Origin: JAYVYM01 sp046593925
GTDB taxonomy: Bacteria > Actinomycetota > Actinomycetes > Mycobacteriales > SCTD01
NCBI GenBank assembly: GCA_046593925.1
Contig: JBKJQN010000012.1
Coordinates: forward strand, 1-13,995
Direction: 5' to 3'
DNA length: 13,995 nucleotides
Numbering within the stretch: position 1 is the stretch's first letter; every line of letters starts with the position of its first letter. Positions 5,135 through 11,882 of this stretch are shown here, one piece after another. A program made the position numbers and the translations under genes. The notes under the pieces were generated by a model, which ran no database searches, had not been told where the DNA came from, and worked only from the letters and a program-made list of their open reading frames with translations.

Positions 5135-6840
5135 TACCGCTGTCCTGTCTCGACGGGACCGCGCAGCGGGGAGGTGCGGACCGGGTCACTGACACCGACG
5201 TCCTGCAGGGTGCGCTGGACGCTCGGGGTGATGACGTCGGTGAGCGGCTTCGGGTAGAAGCCCAGGAAGAGCATCAGCGCGATGAGCGGGGCGATGGCCA
5301 GCACCTCCCGCAGAGAGAGGTCCTTCATCTTCTCGTGGGCCGCCGACAGCGGCCCCTGCATGGTCTTCTGGTACACGAGCAGGATGTACAGCGCCGCGAG
5401 GATGATCCCGACGGTGGCGAAGACCGCGGCCACCCGGTAGCGGGTGAACGTCCCGACCAGGACCAGGAACTCGCTGACGAACGTCGACAGGCCGGGCAGC
5501 GCCAGCGACGACAGGCCGGCGACCAGGAACAGGCCGGCCAGCACCGGGGCGGCCTTGCCGATCCCGGAGTAGTCGTCACTGCTGCGGCTCCTGCCGCGGG
5601 CAACCAGGAACCCGATGACCAGGAACAGCGCGCCGGTGGAGAGCCCGTGGTTGACCATGTAGAGCACCGCGCCGGTGCCGGCCTGGCTGGTGAAGGCGAA
5701 GCAGCCCAGCCCGATGAAGCCGAAGTGGGCGACCGAGGTGTAGCTGACCAGCCGCTTGAGGTCCTTCTGACCCATCGCGAGCAGCGCGCCGTACAGGATG
5801 CCGATCACCGACAGCGTGATGACGTAGGGCGCGAGGACGCGTGACGCGTCGGGGAACAGCGGCAGGCAGTACCGCAGGAACCCGAAGGTGCCGACTTTGT
5901 CGAGGACGCCGACCAGCAGCACCGCCCCGCCGACAGGTGCCTCGGCGCCGGCGTCGGGCAGCCAGGTGTGGAAAGGGAACAGCGGCGCCTTGATCGCAAA
6001 CGCGATGAAGAACCCCAGGAACAGTGCGATCTGCACCGGTTCGCTGATATTGAGCTTGGTGAGCGCGATGAAGTTGAAGGTGCCGGTGCCGAGCTGGGCG
6101 GCGCTGGTCACGTAGAGCCCAATCACGGCCGCCAGCATGAGCAGGCCACCGAACAGGCTGTAGAGCAGGAACTTGACGGCGGCGTAGGACCGGCGGGGAC
6201 CGCCGTAGCTGCCGATCAGGAAGTACATCGGGATGAGCATCGACTCGAAGAAAACATAGAACAGGAAGACGTCGGTCGCCGCAAAGACGCCGATCATCAG
6301 CGTCTCGAGCAGCAACATCATGATAAAGAACGTCTTGACACTGCGGCTGGGCGGCGGCTCGGCGGGAGCCGCAGGACCGGTCGGCTCGGCACGTTCGGGG
6401 TCGGGGTCGGGATCGCGGTCGGGATCGCGGTCCAGGACCGCGACCGAGCCGCCCCGGGCCGCGTGGCCCGCGTGGGCGGGCACGGCCACCAGGGCCGCGG
6501 CGACCTCGACGACCGGATCGGCGTCGTACCAGCTGGCCAGCAGGACGACCGGCACGAGCACGCCGACCAGCGCGATCAGCACCAGGGCGATGCCGTCGAC
6601 GCCGACGGCGTACTGCGCGCCGAAGGCCGGGATCCAGGAGTGCACCTCGGTGAACTGGAAGCGGGCGCCGTTCGGCACGAAGGCCGCGCACATGCCGATC
6701 GTCACGCCCAGCACGACCAGCGAGGTCAGCAGCGCGACCTGCTTGACGAGCGCGTCGCGGCCGCGGGGCAGCACCCCGATGACCGCCGCGCCGGCCAGCG
6801 GGATGACGCCGAGGACGGTCAGCGTCGACACTGCGCTCAT
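5134..6840 (-). CDS. nuoM: NADH-quinone oxidoreductase subunit M
   Basis: The 568-residue product is the second antiporter-like proton-pumping subunit. Supporting motifs are FLFYVFFESMLIPMYFLIG (192-210) with the TM5 glutamate E199, FAIKAPLFPFHTWLPDA (281-297) with K284 and H291, and GVLDKVGTFGFLRY (311-324) with K315. Two things are odd. A hydrophilic insert (about residues 109-165) contains an Asp-Pro repeat. The normally conserved HTEAPTAGS that follows WLPDA reads GAEAPVGGA (298-306). The ATG at 6840 overlaps the nuoL stop (ATGA) and matches the family N-terminus. The much longer in-frame extension to 7395 runs through nuoL and is not credible. It overlaps nuoN by one base. Confidence 0.96.
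   Translation of the reverse strand: MSAVSTLTVLGVIPLAGAAVIGVLPRGRDALVKQVALLTSLVVLGVTIGMCAAFVPNGARFQFTEVHSWIPAFGAQYAVGVDGIALVLIALVGVLVPVVLLASWYDADPVVEVAAALVAVPAHAGHAARGGSVAVLDRDPDRDPDPDPERAEPTGPAAPAEPPPSRSVKTFFIMMLLLETLMIGVFAATDVFLFYVFFESMLIPMYFLIGSYGGPRRSYAAVKFLLYSLFGGLLMLAAVIGLYVTSAAQLGTGTFNFIALTKLNISEPVQIALFLGFFIAFAIKAPLFPFHTWLPDAGAEAPVGGAVLLVGVLDKVGTFGFLRYCLPLFPDASRVLAPYVITLSVIGILYGALLAMGQKDLKRLVSYTSVAHFGFIGLGCFAFTSQAGTGAVLYMVNHGLSTGALFLVIGFLVARGRSRSSDDYSGIGKAAPVLAGLFLVAGLSSLALPGLSTFVSEFLVLVGTFTRYRVAAVFATVGIILAALYILLVYQKTMQGPLSAAHEKMKDLSLREVLAIAPLIALMLFLGFYPKPLTDVITPSVQRTLQDVGVSDPVRTSPLRGPVETGQR
6397..6432 (-). repeat. 6/12-bp tandem repeat encoding Asp-Pro/Arg units in nuoM
   Basis: Plus-strand GGGGTC occurs twice (6397-6408), followed by two perfect copies of GGGATCGCGGTC (6409-6432). 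The array is in frame and encodes DRDPDRDPDPDP inside the hydrophilic insert of NuoM. It runs into a perfect 9-bp inverted repeat with a 1-base centre (6425-6443). Confidence 0.9.
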
Positions 6841-8762
6841 GTGCCGAGCCTGACCACGACGAGGGCAGCCACCAGGGCGGCCGCCCCGCCGAACATGGAC
6901 AGCGCGTAGGAGCGCACGAAGCCGGTCTGCACCCTGCGCAGCCTGCCCGACCCGCCACCGATGCCGGCAGCCAGGGCGTTGACGGCGCCGTCGATGCCGC
7001 GGCTGTCGAAGAAGACCAGCGCCCGGGTGAGGTAGATGCCGGGGCGCATCAGGACGCTCTCGTTGAGGGCGTCGAAGTACAGGTTGCGACGGGCCGCGGT
7101 GGTGAACGGGCTGACCGCGACCGGCGGGCTCATCGGCACCGCCTTGCGGACGTACTGCGTGTAGCCGCCGAGGACGCCGCCGGCGACGACGATCAACGTG
7201 AGCAGTGTCACGATGTTCGGGTCGATGGTGTGGATCCCGGCTTCCGCCGGCGCCCCGAGCACGGGGGCCAGCCAGTTCTGCAAGCCGCCGCCGTAGACCA
7301 GCAGGCCACCGGACACCACCGACCCCACCGCCAGCACGATCATCGGGATGGTCATCGACAGCGGCGACTCGTGCGGGTGCACATCGACGGTCCACCGGCG
7401 CTTGCCGAAGAAGGTCATCGCCATCAGGCGGGTCATGTAGAACGCCGTGATGCCGGCGGCCAGCAGGGCGATGGTCCCGAGCAGGTAGCCCTTGATGCCA
7501 CCCGAGTCGTACGCCGCCTCGATGATCTTGTCCTTGGAGAAGAAGCCGGCAAAACCGGGGAAGCCGATGATCGCCAGGTAGCCGGCTGAGAAACAGGCGA
7601 AGGTCACCGGCATCACGGTGCGCAGCCCACCGAAGCGGCGCATGTCGACCTGGTCGTCCATACCGTGCATGACCGAGCCGGCCGACAGGAACATGCAGGC
7701 CTTGAAGAAGCCGTGGGTGAGCAGGTGCAGGATCGCGATCGCGTACACCCCCCTGCCCAGGCCGACCGCGAGGAACATGTAGCCGATCTGGCTGACGGTG
7801 GAGTAGGCCAGCACCTTCTTGATGTCGTCGTAGGCGCAGCCGATGACGCAGCCGATGACCAGCGTGATCGCGCCGATGATCGAGACGACCAGCAGGGCGG
7901 TCGGGCTCTGCTCGTACACCGGGTTGGCCCGGGCGATCAGGTAGACGCCGGCCGTGACCATGGTCGCGGCGTGGATGAGTGCTGAGACCGGCGTCGGGCC
8001 CTCCATGGCGTCTGGCAGCCAGGTGTGCAGGGGGAACTGCCCGCTCTTGCCGCAGGCGCCGAGCAGCAGCAGCAGCCCGATCGCGGTGGCGGCTCCGCCG
8101 GACAGCGCGCCGGCCTGGGAGAACACGCCCTGGAAGCTGGTCGTGCCGAGCGTCGCGAACATCGCCATGATCGCCAGGCTCAGCCCGACGTCACCGACCC
8201 GGTTGGCGATGAAGGCCTTCTTCGCCGCCGTCGCGGCGGTCGGCCGGGTGAAGTAGAAGCTGATCAGCAGGTAGGAGGCCAGGCCCACGCCCTCCCAGCC
8301 GACGTACAGGCCCAGGAAGCTGTCGGCGAGCACCAGCAGCAGCATCGCGGCGACGAACAGGTTGAGGTAGGCGAAGAACTGTCGCTTGCGGGCGTCGTGG
8401 CCCATGTAGCCGAGCGAGTAGACGTGGATCAGGAAGCCGACGCCGGTGATGAGCAGCACGAAGGTCGCCGAGAGCGGGTCGAACAGCAGGCCGGCGTCGA
8501 CGGTGAAGCCGGCCACCGGGATCCAGCTGAACAGGTGCAGGTCCACCGAGCGCTCGGACAGGCCCTTGAGCGTGAAGAACGCCACGAGGCCGAAGGCGAA
8601 CGCCGCCCCCGTCAGCGCGCAGGCCAGGTACGGACCCCAGCGGTCGGTACGCCGACCGCCGAGCAGCAGCACCGCCGCGCCAACCGCGGGCAGGACCACC
8701 AGCAACCACAGCGCCGTGAGCAGGCCCGTCGCGGGGACGACCGAGAAGGCAGCCTCGGTCAT
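6837..8762 (-). CDS. nuoL: NADH-quinone oxidoreductase subunit L
   Basis: The 641-residue protein is the distal antiporter-like subunit of the proton pump, with many hydrophobic segments and a long C-terminal amphipathic/TM extension. Expected residues are present: E157 in GWEGVGLASYLLISFYF (155-171), K239 in GKSGQFPLHTWLPDAMEGP (238-256), H246, and H264 in SALIHAATMVTAGVYL. The lysine-rich FSKDKIIEAAY is in the second half. The ATG at 8762 fits the family N-terminus but has no clear Shine-Dalgarno sequence. Its first bases overlap the stop of an upstream 8-codon mini-ORF (ATGA). The frame stays open upstream to the end of nuoK but has no start codon and turns Pro/Asp/Arg-rich. It overlaps nuoM by 4 bp. 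Confidence 0.96.
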   Translation of the reverse strand: MTEAAFSVVPATGLLTALWLLVVLPAVGAAVLLLGGRRTDRWGPYLACALTGAAFAFGLVAFFTLKGLSERSVDLHLFSWIPVAGFTVDAGLLFDPLSATFVLLITGVGFLIHVYSLGYMGHDARKRQFFAYLNLFVAAMLLLVLADSFLGLYVGWEGVGLASYLLISFYFTRPTAATAAKKAFIANRVGDVGLSLAIMAMFATLGTTSFQGVFSQAGALSGGAATAIGLLLLLGACGKSGQFPLHTWLPDAMEGPTPVSALIHAATMVTAGVYLIARANPVYEQSPTALLVVSIIGAITLVIGCVIGCAYDDIKKVLAYSTVSQIGYMFLAVGLGRGVYAIAILHLLTHGFFKACMFLSAGSVMHGMDDQVDMRRFGGLRTVMPVTFACFSAGYLAIIGFPGFAGFFSKDKIIEAAYDSGGIKGYLLGTIALLAAGITAFYMTRLMAMTFFGKRRWTVDVHPHESPLSMTIPMIVLAVGSVVSGGLLVYGGGLQNWLAPVLGAPAEAGIHTIDPNIVTLLTLIVVAGGVLGGYTQYVRKAVPMSPPVAVSPFTTAARRNLYFDALNESVLMRPGIYLTRALVFFDSRGIDGAVNALAAGIGGGSGRLRRVQTGFVRSYALSMFGGAAALVAALVVVRLGT

Positions 8763-8785
8763 CGGGTCGTGGCTGTCGGGGGCAC
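8759..8785 (-). promoter_or_regulatory. Leader mini-ORF coupled to nuoL start
   Basis: In the 112-bp gap between nuoK and nuoL, the minus strand has GAGGA, 8 bases, then GTG opening an 8-codon frame (MPPTATTR-stop). Its TGA overlaps the nuoL ATG as ATGA. The Shine-Dalgarno match belongs to the mini-ORF and not to nuoL, so nuoL may depend on ribosomes finishing this leader. The frame and spacing are seen directly, and the coupling role is inferred. The rest of the gap is GC-rich and holds no promoter or hairpin I can support. Confidence 0.45.
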
Positions 8786-8874
8786 GGGGGTAGTCCTCGT
8801 CTCGTGCGGCGCGCAGCGGGTCGGCGGGGTCGGGTGGCGGGGGCCGCGCGACCGGGTCAGGGTAGCGGGCGTCG

Positions 8875-9174
8875 TCAGTACTTCAGCAGGTTCGCGTCGT
8901 CCACCGACGCCGAGCGCCGGGTACGAAAGATGCTCATGATGATGGCAAGCCCCACGACGACCTCCGCCGCGGCGACGACCATCACGAAGAAGGCCATCAC
9001 CTGGCCGTCGAGGTTGCCCTGGATCCGACTGAAGGTCACCAGGGTGAGGTTGACGGAATTGAGCATCAGCTCGACACACATGAACACCAGGATGGCGTTG
9101 CGGCGCAGCAGCACGCCGAGCGCCCCGATGGTGAACAGCAGCGCGGCGAGCAGCAGGTAGTAGCTGGGGGTCAT
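8875..9174 (-). CDS. nuoK: NADH-quinone oxidoreductase subunit K
   Basis: The 99-residue product has the three transmembrane helices and length of NuoK. It carries the two conserved membrane glutamates, E35 in FMCVELMLNSVNL and E71 in VVAAAEVVVGLAII, which belong to the proton path near the quinone end of the membrane arm. The ATG overlaps the nuoJ stop as ATGA. It is the only nuo gene in the window not directly joined to its downstream neighbour, since 112 bp separate it from nuoL. Confidence 0.97.
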   Translation of the reverse strand: MTPSYYLLLAALLFTIGALGVLLRRNAILVFMCVELMLNSVNLTLVTFSRIQGNLDGQVMAFFVMVVAAAEVVVGLAIIMSIFRTRRSASVDDANLLKY

Positions 9175-9971
9175 GCCTGGCGCACCGTGCCACCGTCACC
9201 GGGCTGGTCACGCAGGGCGGCCGCGACGCTGGTCGGCGCCTCGGAACCGTCCGGCAGCAGGGCCGGGGTGGCGGCCGAGTCGTGGTCGGCGAAGACCCCC
9301 GGACCGGGCAGCGCGAACGGGTCGGCGCTCGCGAACCGCCGTCGGGCCATCTCGGCCTGGCCGATCCGGGGCTCGGTGCGCTCCTTGTGCGCCAGCACCA
9401 TGGCGCCGAGGGCCGCGGTGATCAGCAGCGCGCTGGTGACCTCGAAGGCGAAGACGTACCGGGTGAACAGCAGCCGCGCGATGCCCACGACGTTGCCCTC
9501 GGCGTTGGCCTGGGTCAGGCCAGCACCGTCGCCGCGACCGACCGCCGAGCCGATCGCTCCCATCAACAGACCGGCGAACCCCAAGCCGACCAGGAACGCG
9601 GCCACCCGCTGCCCGCGCAGCGTCTCGACGAGCGAGTCGCTGGAGTCGACGCCGACGAGCATCAGCACGAACAAGAACAGCATGAGGATGGCGCCGGTGT
9701 AGACGATGACCTGCACCGCAGCCAGGAAGGGGGCGTCCTGCGCCGCGTAGAGACCTGCGAACGCGAGCATCACGCCGGCCAGGAACAGTGCTGCGTGCAC
9801 GGCGTTGCGGGACAGCACCATGCCGATGGCGGCGACGACGGCGAGGGAGCCGAACACCCAGAACGCGATGGCCTCTCCCGTGCCGCCGGAGGCGGCCAGG
9901 AGGGAAGTGCCGCCGGAGGCGGCCAGCAGCGGACTGCCGCCGGACGCAGCCAGCAGGGCGGCCGAGGTCAC
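9171..9971 (-). CDS. nuoJ: NADH-quinone oxidoreductase subunit J
   Basis: The 266-residue membrane subunit contains the NuoJ core, including GEAIAFWVFGSLAVVAAIGMV near residues 33-53, RNAVHAALFLAGVMLAFAGLY and the third-helix region VIVYTGAILMLFLFVLMLVG, whose pi-bulge is characteristic of the subunit. A hydrophilic C-terminal tail of about 80 residues matches actinobacterial length. I place the start at the GTG at 9971, which overlaps the nuoI stop (GTGA). This gives an N-terminal extension of about 30 residues consisting of three LLAASGG repeats before the first membrane helix. No ATG, GTG or TTG lies between the repeats and that helix. The in-frame ATG at 10382 would lie deep inside nuoI and is rejected. 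Confidence 0.94.
   Translation of the reverse strand: MTSAALLAASGGSPLLAASGGTSLLAASGGTGEAIAFWVFGSLAVVAAIGMVLSRNAVHAALFLAGVMLAFAGLYAAQDAPFLAAVQVIVYTGAILMLFLFVLMLVGVDSSDSLVETLRGQRVAAFLVGLGFAGLLMGAIGSAVGRGDGAGLTQANAEGNVVGIARLLFTRYVFAFEVTSALLITAALGAMVLAHKERTEPRIGQAEMARRRFASADPFALPGPGVFADHDSAATPALLPDGSEAPTSVAAALRDQPGDGGTVRQA
9881..9961 (-). repeat. 27-bp tandem repeat (3 copies) at the 5' end of nuoJ
   Basis: Three adjacent 27-bp units (9881-9907, 9908-9934, 9935-9961) each contain the plus-strand core TGCCGCCGGAsGCrGCCAG. They are in frame and encode three LLAASGG units just before the first membrane helix of NuoJ. Confidence 0.93.
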
Positions 9972-10555
9972 CGGCGTACCCCGTCGGGTGCCGGGCGCGG
10001 CCCATCGCCGGCGAACCGGCCCTCGACCGCGGGGTCCCCGTCGACGGGTTGCGGGTCGCCGGCGGTGCCGACGTAGTAGTCGGTCTCGTTGTCGCCCAGC
10101 CGCATCGGGTGCGGCGGCTGCTCCATGCCCGGCAGCAGCGGCGACAGGAGCTGGCCTTTGGTGAAGATCAGGTCCTGCCGGCTGTCGTCGGCCAGCTCGT
10201 ACTCGTTCGTCATCGTCAGCGCGCGGGTCGGGCACGCCTCGATGCACAGTCCACAGAAGATGCAGCGCAGGTAGTTGATCTGGTAGACGGACGCATAACG
10301 CTCGCCGGGCGAGTAGCGCGCCGCCTCGGTGTTGTCGCCGCCCTCGACGTAGATGGCATCCGCAGGGCACGCCCACGCGCACAGCTCACAGCCGATGCAC
10401 TTCTCCAGCCCGTCGGGATAGCGGTTGAGGACATGGCGGCCGTGGTACCGGGGCGCGGTCGGCCGGATGAACTCCGGGTACTCGTCAGTGATCACCTTCT
10501 TGAACATCTGGCCGAAGGTCAGGCCGAACCCCTTGACCGGGTCGAGCAGGCTCAT
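9968..10555 (-). CDS. nuoI: NADH-quinone oxidoreductase subunit I
   Basis: The 195-residue protein carries two ferredoxin motifs, C53/C56/C59/C63 (CIGCELCAWACP) and C98/C101/C104/C108 (CIFCGLCIEACP). They bind clusters N6a and N6b, which carry electrons from NuoG to NuoB. An N-terminal amphipathic part (PVKGFGLTFGQMFKK) and YPDGLEKC before the first motif are typical of canonical NuoI. The ATG overlaps the nuoH stop (ATGA) and is preceded by a strong AGAGGAG. The C-terminal 60 residues are hydrophilic. It is clearly distinct from the second NuoI-like protein at 957-1427. Confidence 0.97.
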   Translation of the reverse strand: MSLLDPVKGFGLTFGQMFKKVITDEYPEFIRPTAPRYHGRHVLNRYPDGLEKCIGCELCAWACPADAIYVEGGDNTEAARYSPGERYASVYQINYLRCIFCGLCIEACPTRALTMTNEYELADDSRQDLIFTKGQLLSPLLPGMEQPPHPMRLGDNETDYYVGTAGDPQPVDGDPAVEGRFAGDGPRPAPDGVRR

Positions 10556-11880
10556 GGCTGCTCCTCTCTGGGCGGTCCAGACGGTGCGCCGGCAGTCGTC
10601 AGGCTGTGGTCCTTCAGGCTGCCGGTCGCCAGGCTGCGAGGCGTCGGCGGGACGACCAGGTCCATCGGTGGCATCGGGAAACCTCCCTCGGAGGGGGCGG
10701 TGTGCAGCGCACTCCCGTCGTCGTCCGCGGCGACCACCGGCTTGGCCCGCTCGGGCAGGAACGTCAGCACGAGCAGGAGCAGGGCGGTGGCGATGCCGAC
10801 GTACAGCAGCACCCGGCGGGTGTCGGCAACCTCGGTCGTGATGACCCGGATCGAGGCGAGCAGCAGGATCCAGACCAGGCTGACCGGGATCAGGATCTTC
10901 CAGCCGAGCTTCATGAACTGGTCGTAACGCATCCGCGGGAGGGTGCCGCGCAGCCAGACGAAGAAGAAAATGAACATCAGGACTTTGAGCAGGAACCAGA
11001 CCATCGGGAAGTAGCCGGTGGACAGGATGCCGATCCGCGAGATCAGCGGCGGTGGCTGCCAGCCGCCGAGGAACAGCGTGACGGCGAGCGCGGAGACGGT
11101 CACCATGTTGATGTACTCGGCGAGGAAGAACATCGCGAACTTCAGCGAGGTGTACTCGGTGTGGAACCCGCCGACCAGCTCGCTCTCCGCCTCCGGGAGG
11201 TCGAAGGGCGCCCGGTTGGTCTCACCGACCATCGAGATGGCGTAGATCAGGAACGACGGGAGCAGCAGCAGGACGTACCAGAGGCGGTGCTGGGCGGCGA
11301 CGATCTCGCTGGTGGACAACGAGCCCGCGTACAGGAACACCGGTACGAGCGCGAGGCCCATCGCGACCTCGTAGCTGATCACCTGCGCGGCCGACCGCAG
11401 GCCACCGAGCAGCGGATAGGTGGAGCCGCTGCTCCAACCGGCCAGCACGATGCCGTACACGCCGAAGCTCGAGCACGCCAGGATGAACAGCACCCCGATC
11501 GGCAGGTCGGTGAGCTGGAGCGCCGTCTGATGTCCGGCAATCGAGACCTTCGGGCCGAACGGGATGACCGAGAAGGCCAGGAAGGCGGGTACGGCGGACA
11601 GGATCGGCGCGAGTACGTAGACCGGCTTGTCGGCCAGCGCCGGGATGATCTCCTCCTTCAGCGCCAGCTTGAGGCCGTCGGCGAGTGACTGCCCCCAGCC
11701 TCCGGGACCGGTGCGGTTCGGGCCTGGCCGCTGCTGCATCCGCCCGACGACCTTGCGCTCGAACACGATCGTGAACAGCGTGATGAGCACCAGCAGCACG
11801 AAGACGAACACGGCCTTGATCAGCGTGATCCAGATGGGCTCGTGGCCGAAGCTGGACAGCGGTAGCTGGGTGTCCGGCAC
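10552..11880 (-). CDS. nuoH: NADH-quinone oxidoreductase subunit H
   Basis: The 442-residue product is the membrane subunit that forms much of the quinone chamber and links electron transfer to the proton channels. Hallmarks are ERKVVGRMQQRPGPNR (41-56), SYEVAMGLALVPV (169-181) and GETNRAPFDLPEAESELVGG (219-238) followed by FHTEY. About eight transmembrane helices are visible. The last 70 or so residues form a hydrophilic Pro/Ala-rich tail, as in other actinobacterial NuoH. The GTG start lies 2 bases after the nuoG stop, with AGGGGGA in good Shine-Dalgarno position. It overlaps nuoI by 4 bp. Confidence 0.97.
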   Translation of the reverse strand: MPDTQLPLSSFGHEPIWITLIKAVFVFVLLVLITLFTIVFERKVVGRMQQRPGPNRTGPGGWGQSLADGLKLALKEEIIPALADKPVYVLAPILSAVPAFLAFSVIPFGPKVSIAGHQTALQLTDLPIGVLFILACSSFGVYGIVLAGWSSGSTYPLLGGLRSAAQVISYEVAMGLALVPVFLYAGSLSTSEIVAAQHRLWYVLLLLPSFLIYAISMVGETNRAPFDLPEAESELVGGFHTEYTSLKFAMFFLAEYINMVTVSALAVTLFLGGWQPPPLISRIGILSTGYFPMVWFLLKVLMFIFFFVWLRGTLPRMRYDQFMKLGWKILIPVSLVWILLLASIRVITTEVADTRRVLLYVGIATALLLLVLTFLPERAKPVVAADDDGSALHTAPSEGGFPMPPMDLVVPPTPRSLATGSLKDHSLTTAGAPSGPPREEQP

Positions 11881-11882
11881 GG

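Noticed and set aside
6841..7395. Upstream extension of nuoM to 7395
   Set aside because: The extension runs through the nuoL coding region in another frame, is Arg-rich, and the family N-terminus begins at 6840 with an ATGA overlap.
8763..8874. Frameshifted or lost small gene between nuoK and nuoL
   Set aside because: nuoK and nuoL are both full length. The open frame in the gap has no suitable start apart from the 8-codon leader and no family similarity.
9972..10382. Upstream extension of nuoJ to 10382
   Set aside because: It lies inside nuoI in another frame. The GTGA at the nuoI stop gives a natural start.
9788..10927. 379-codon plus-strand open frame opposite nuoJ, nuoI and nuoH
   Set aside because: It shows the composition of a GC-rich shadow frame and no recognisable domain.
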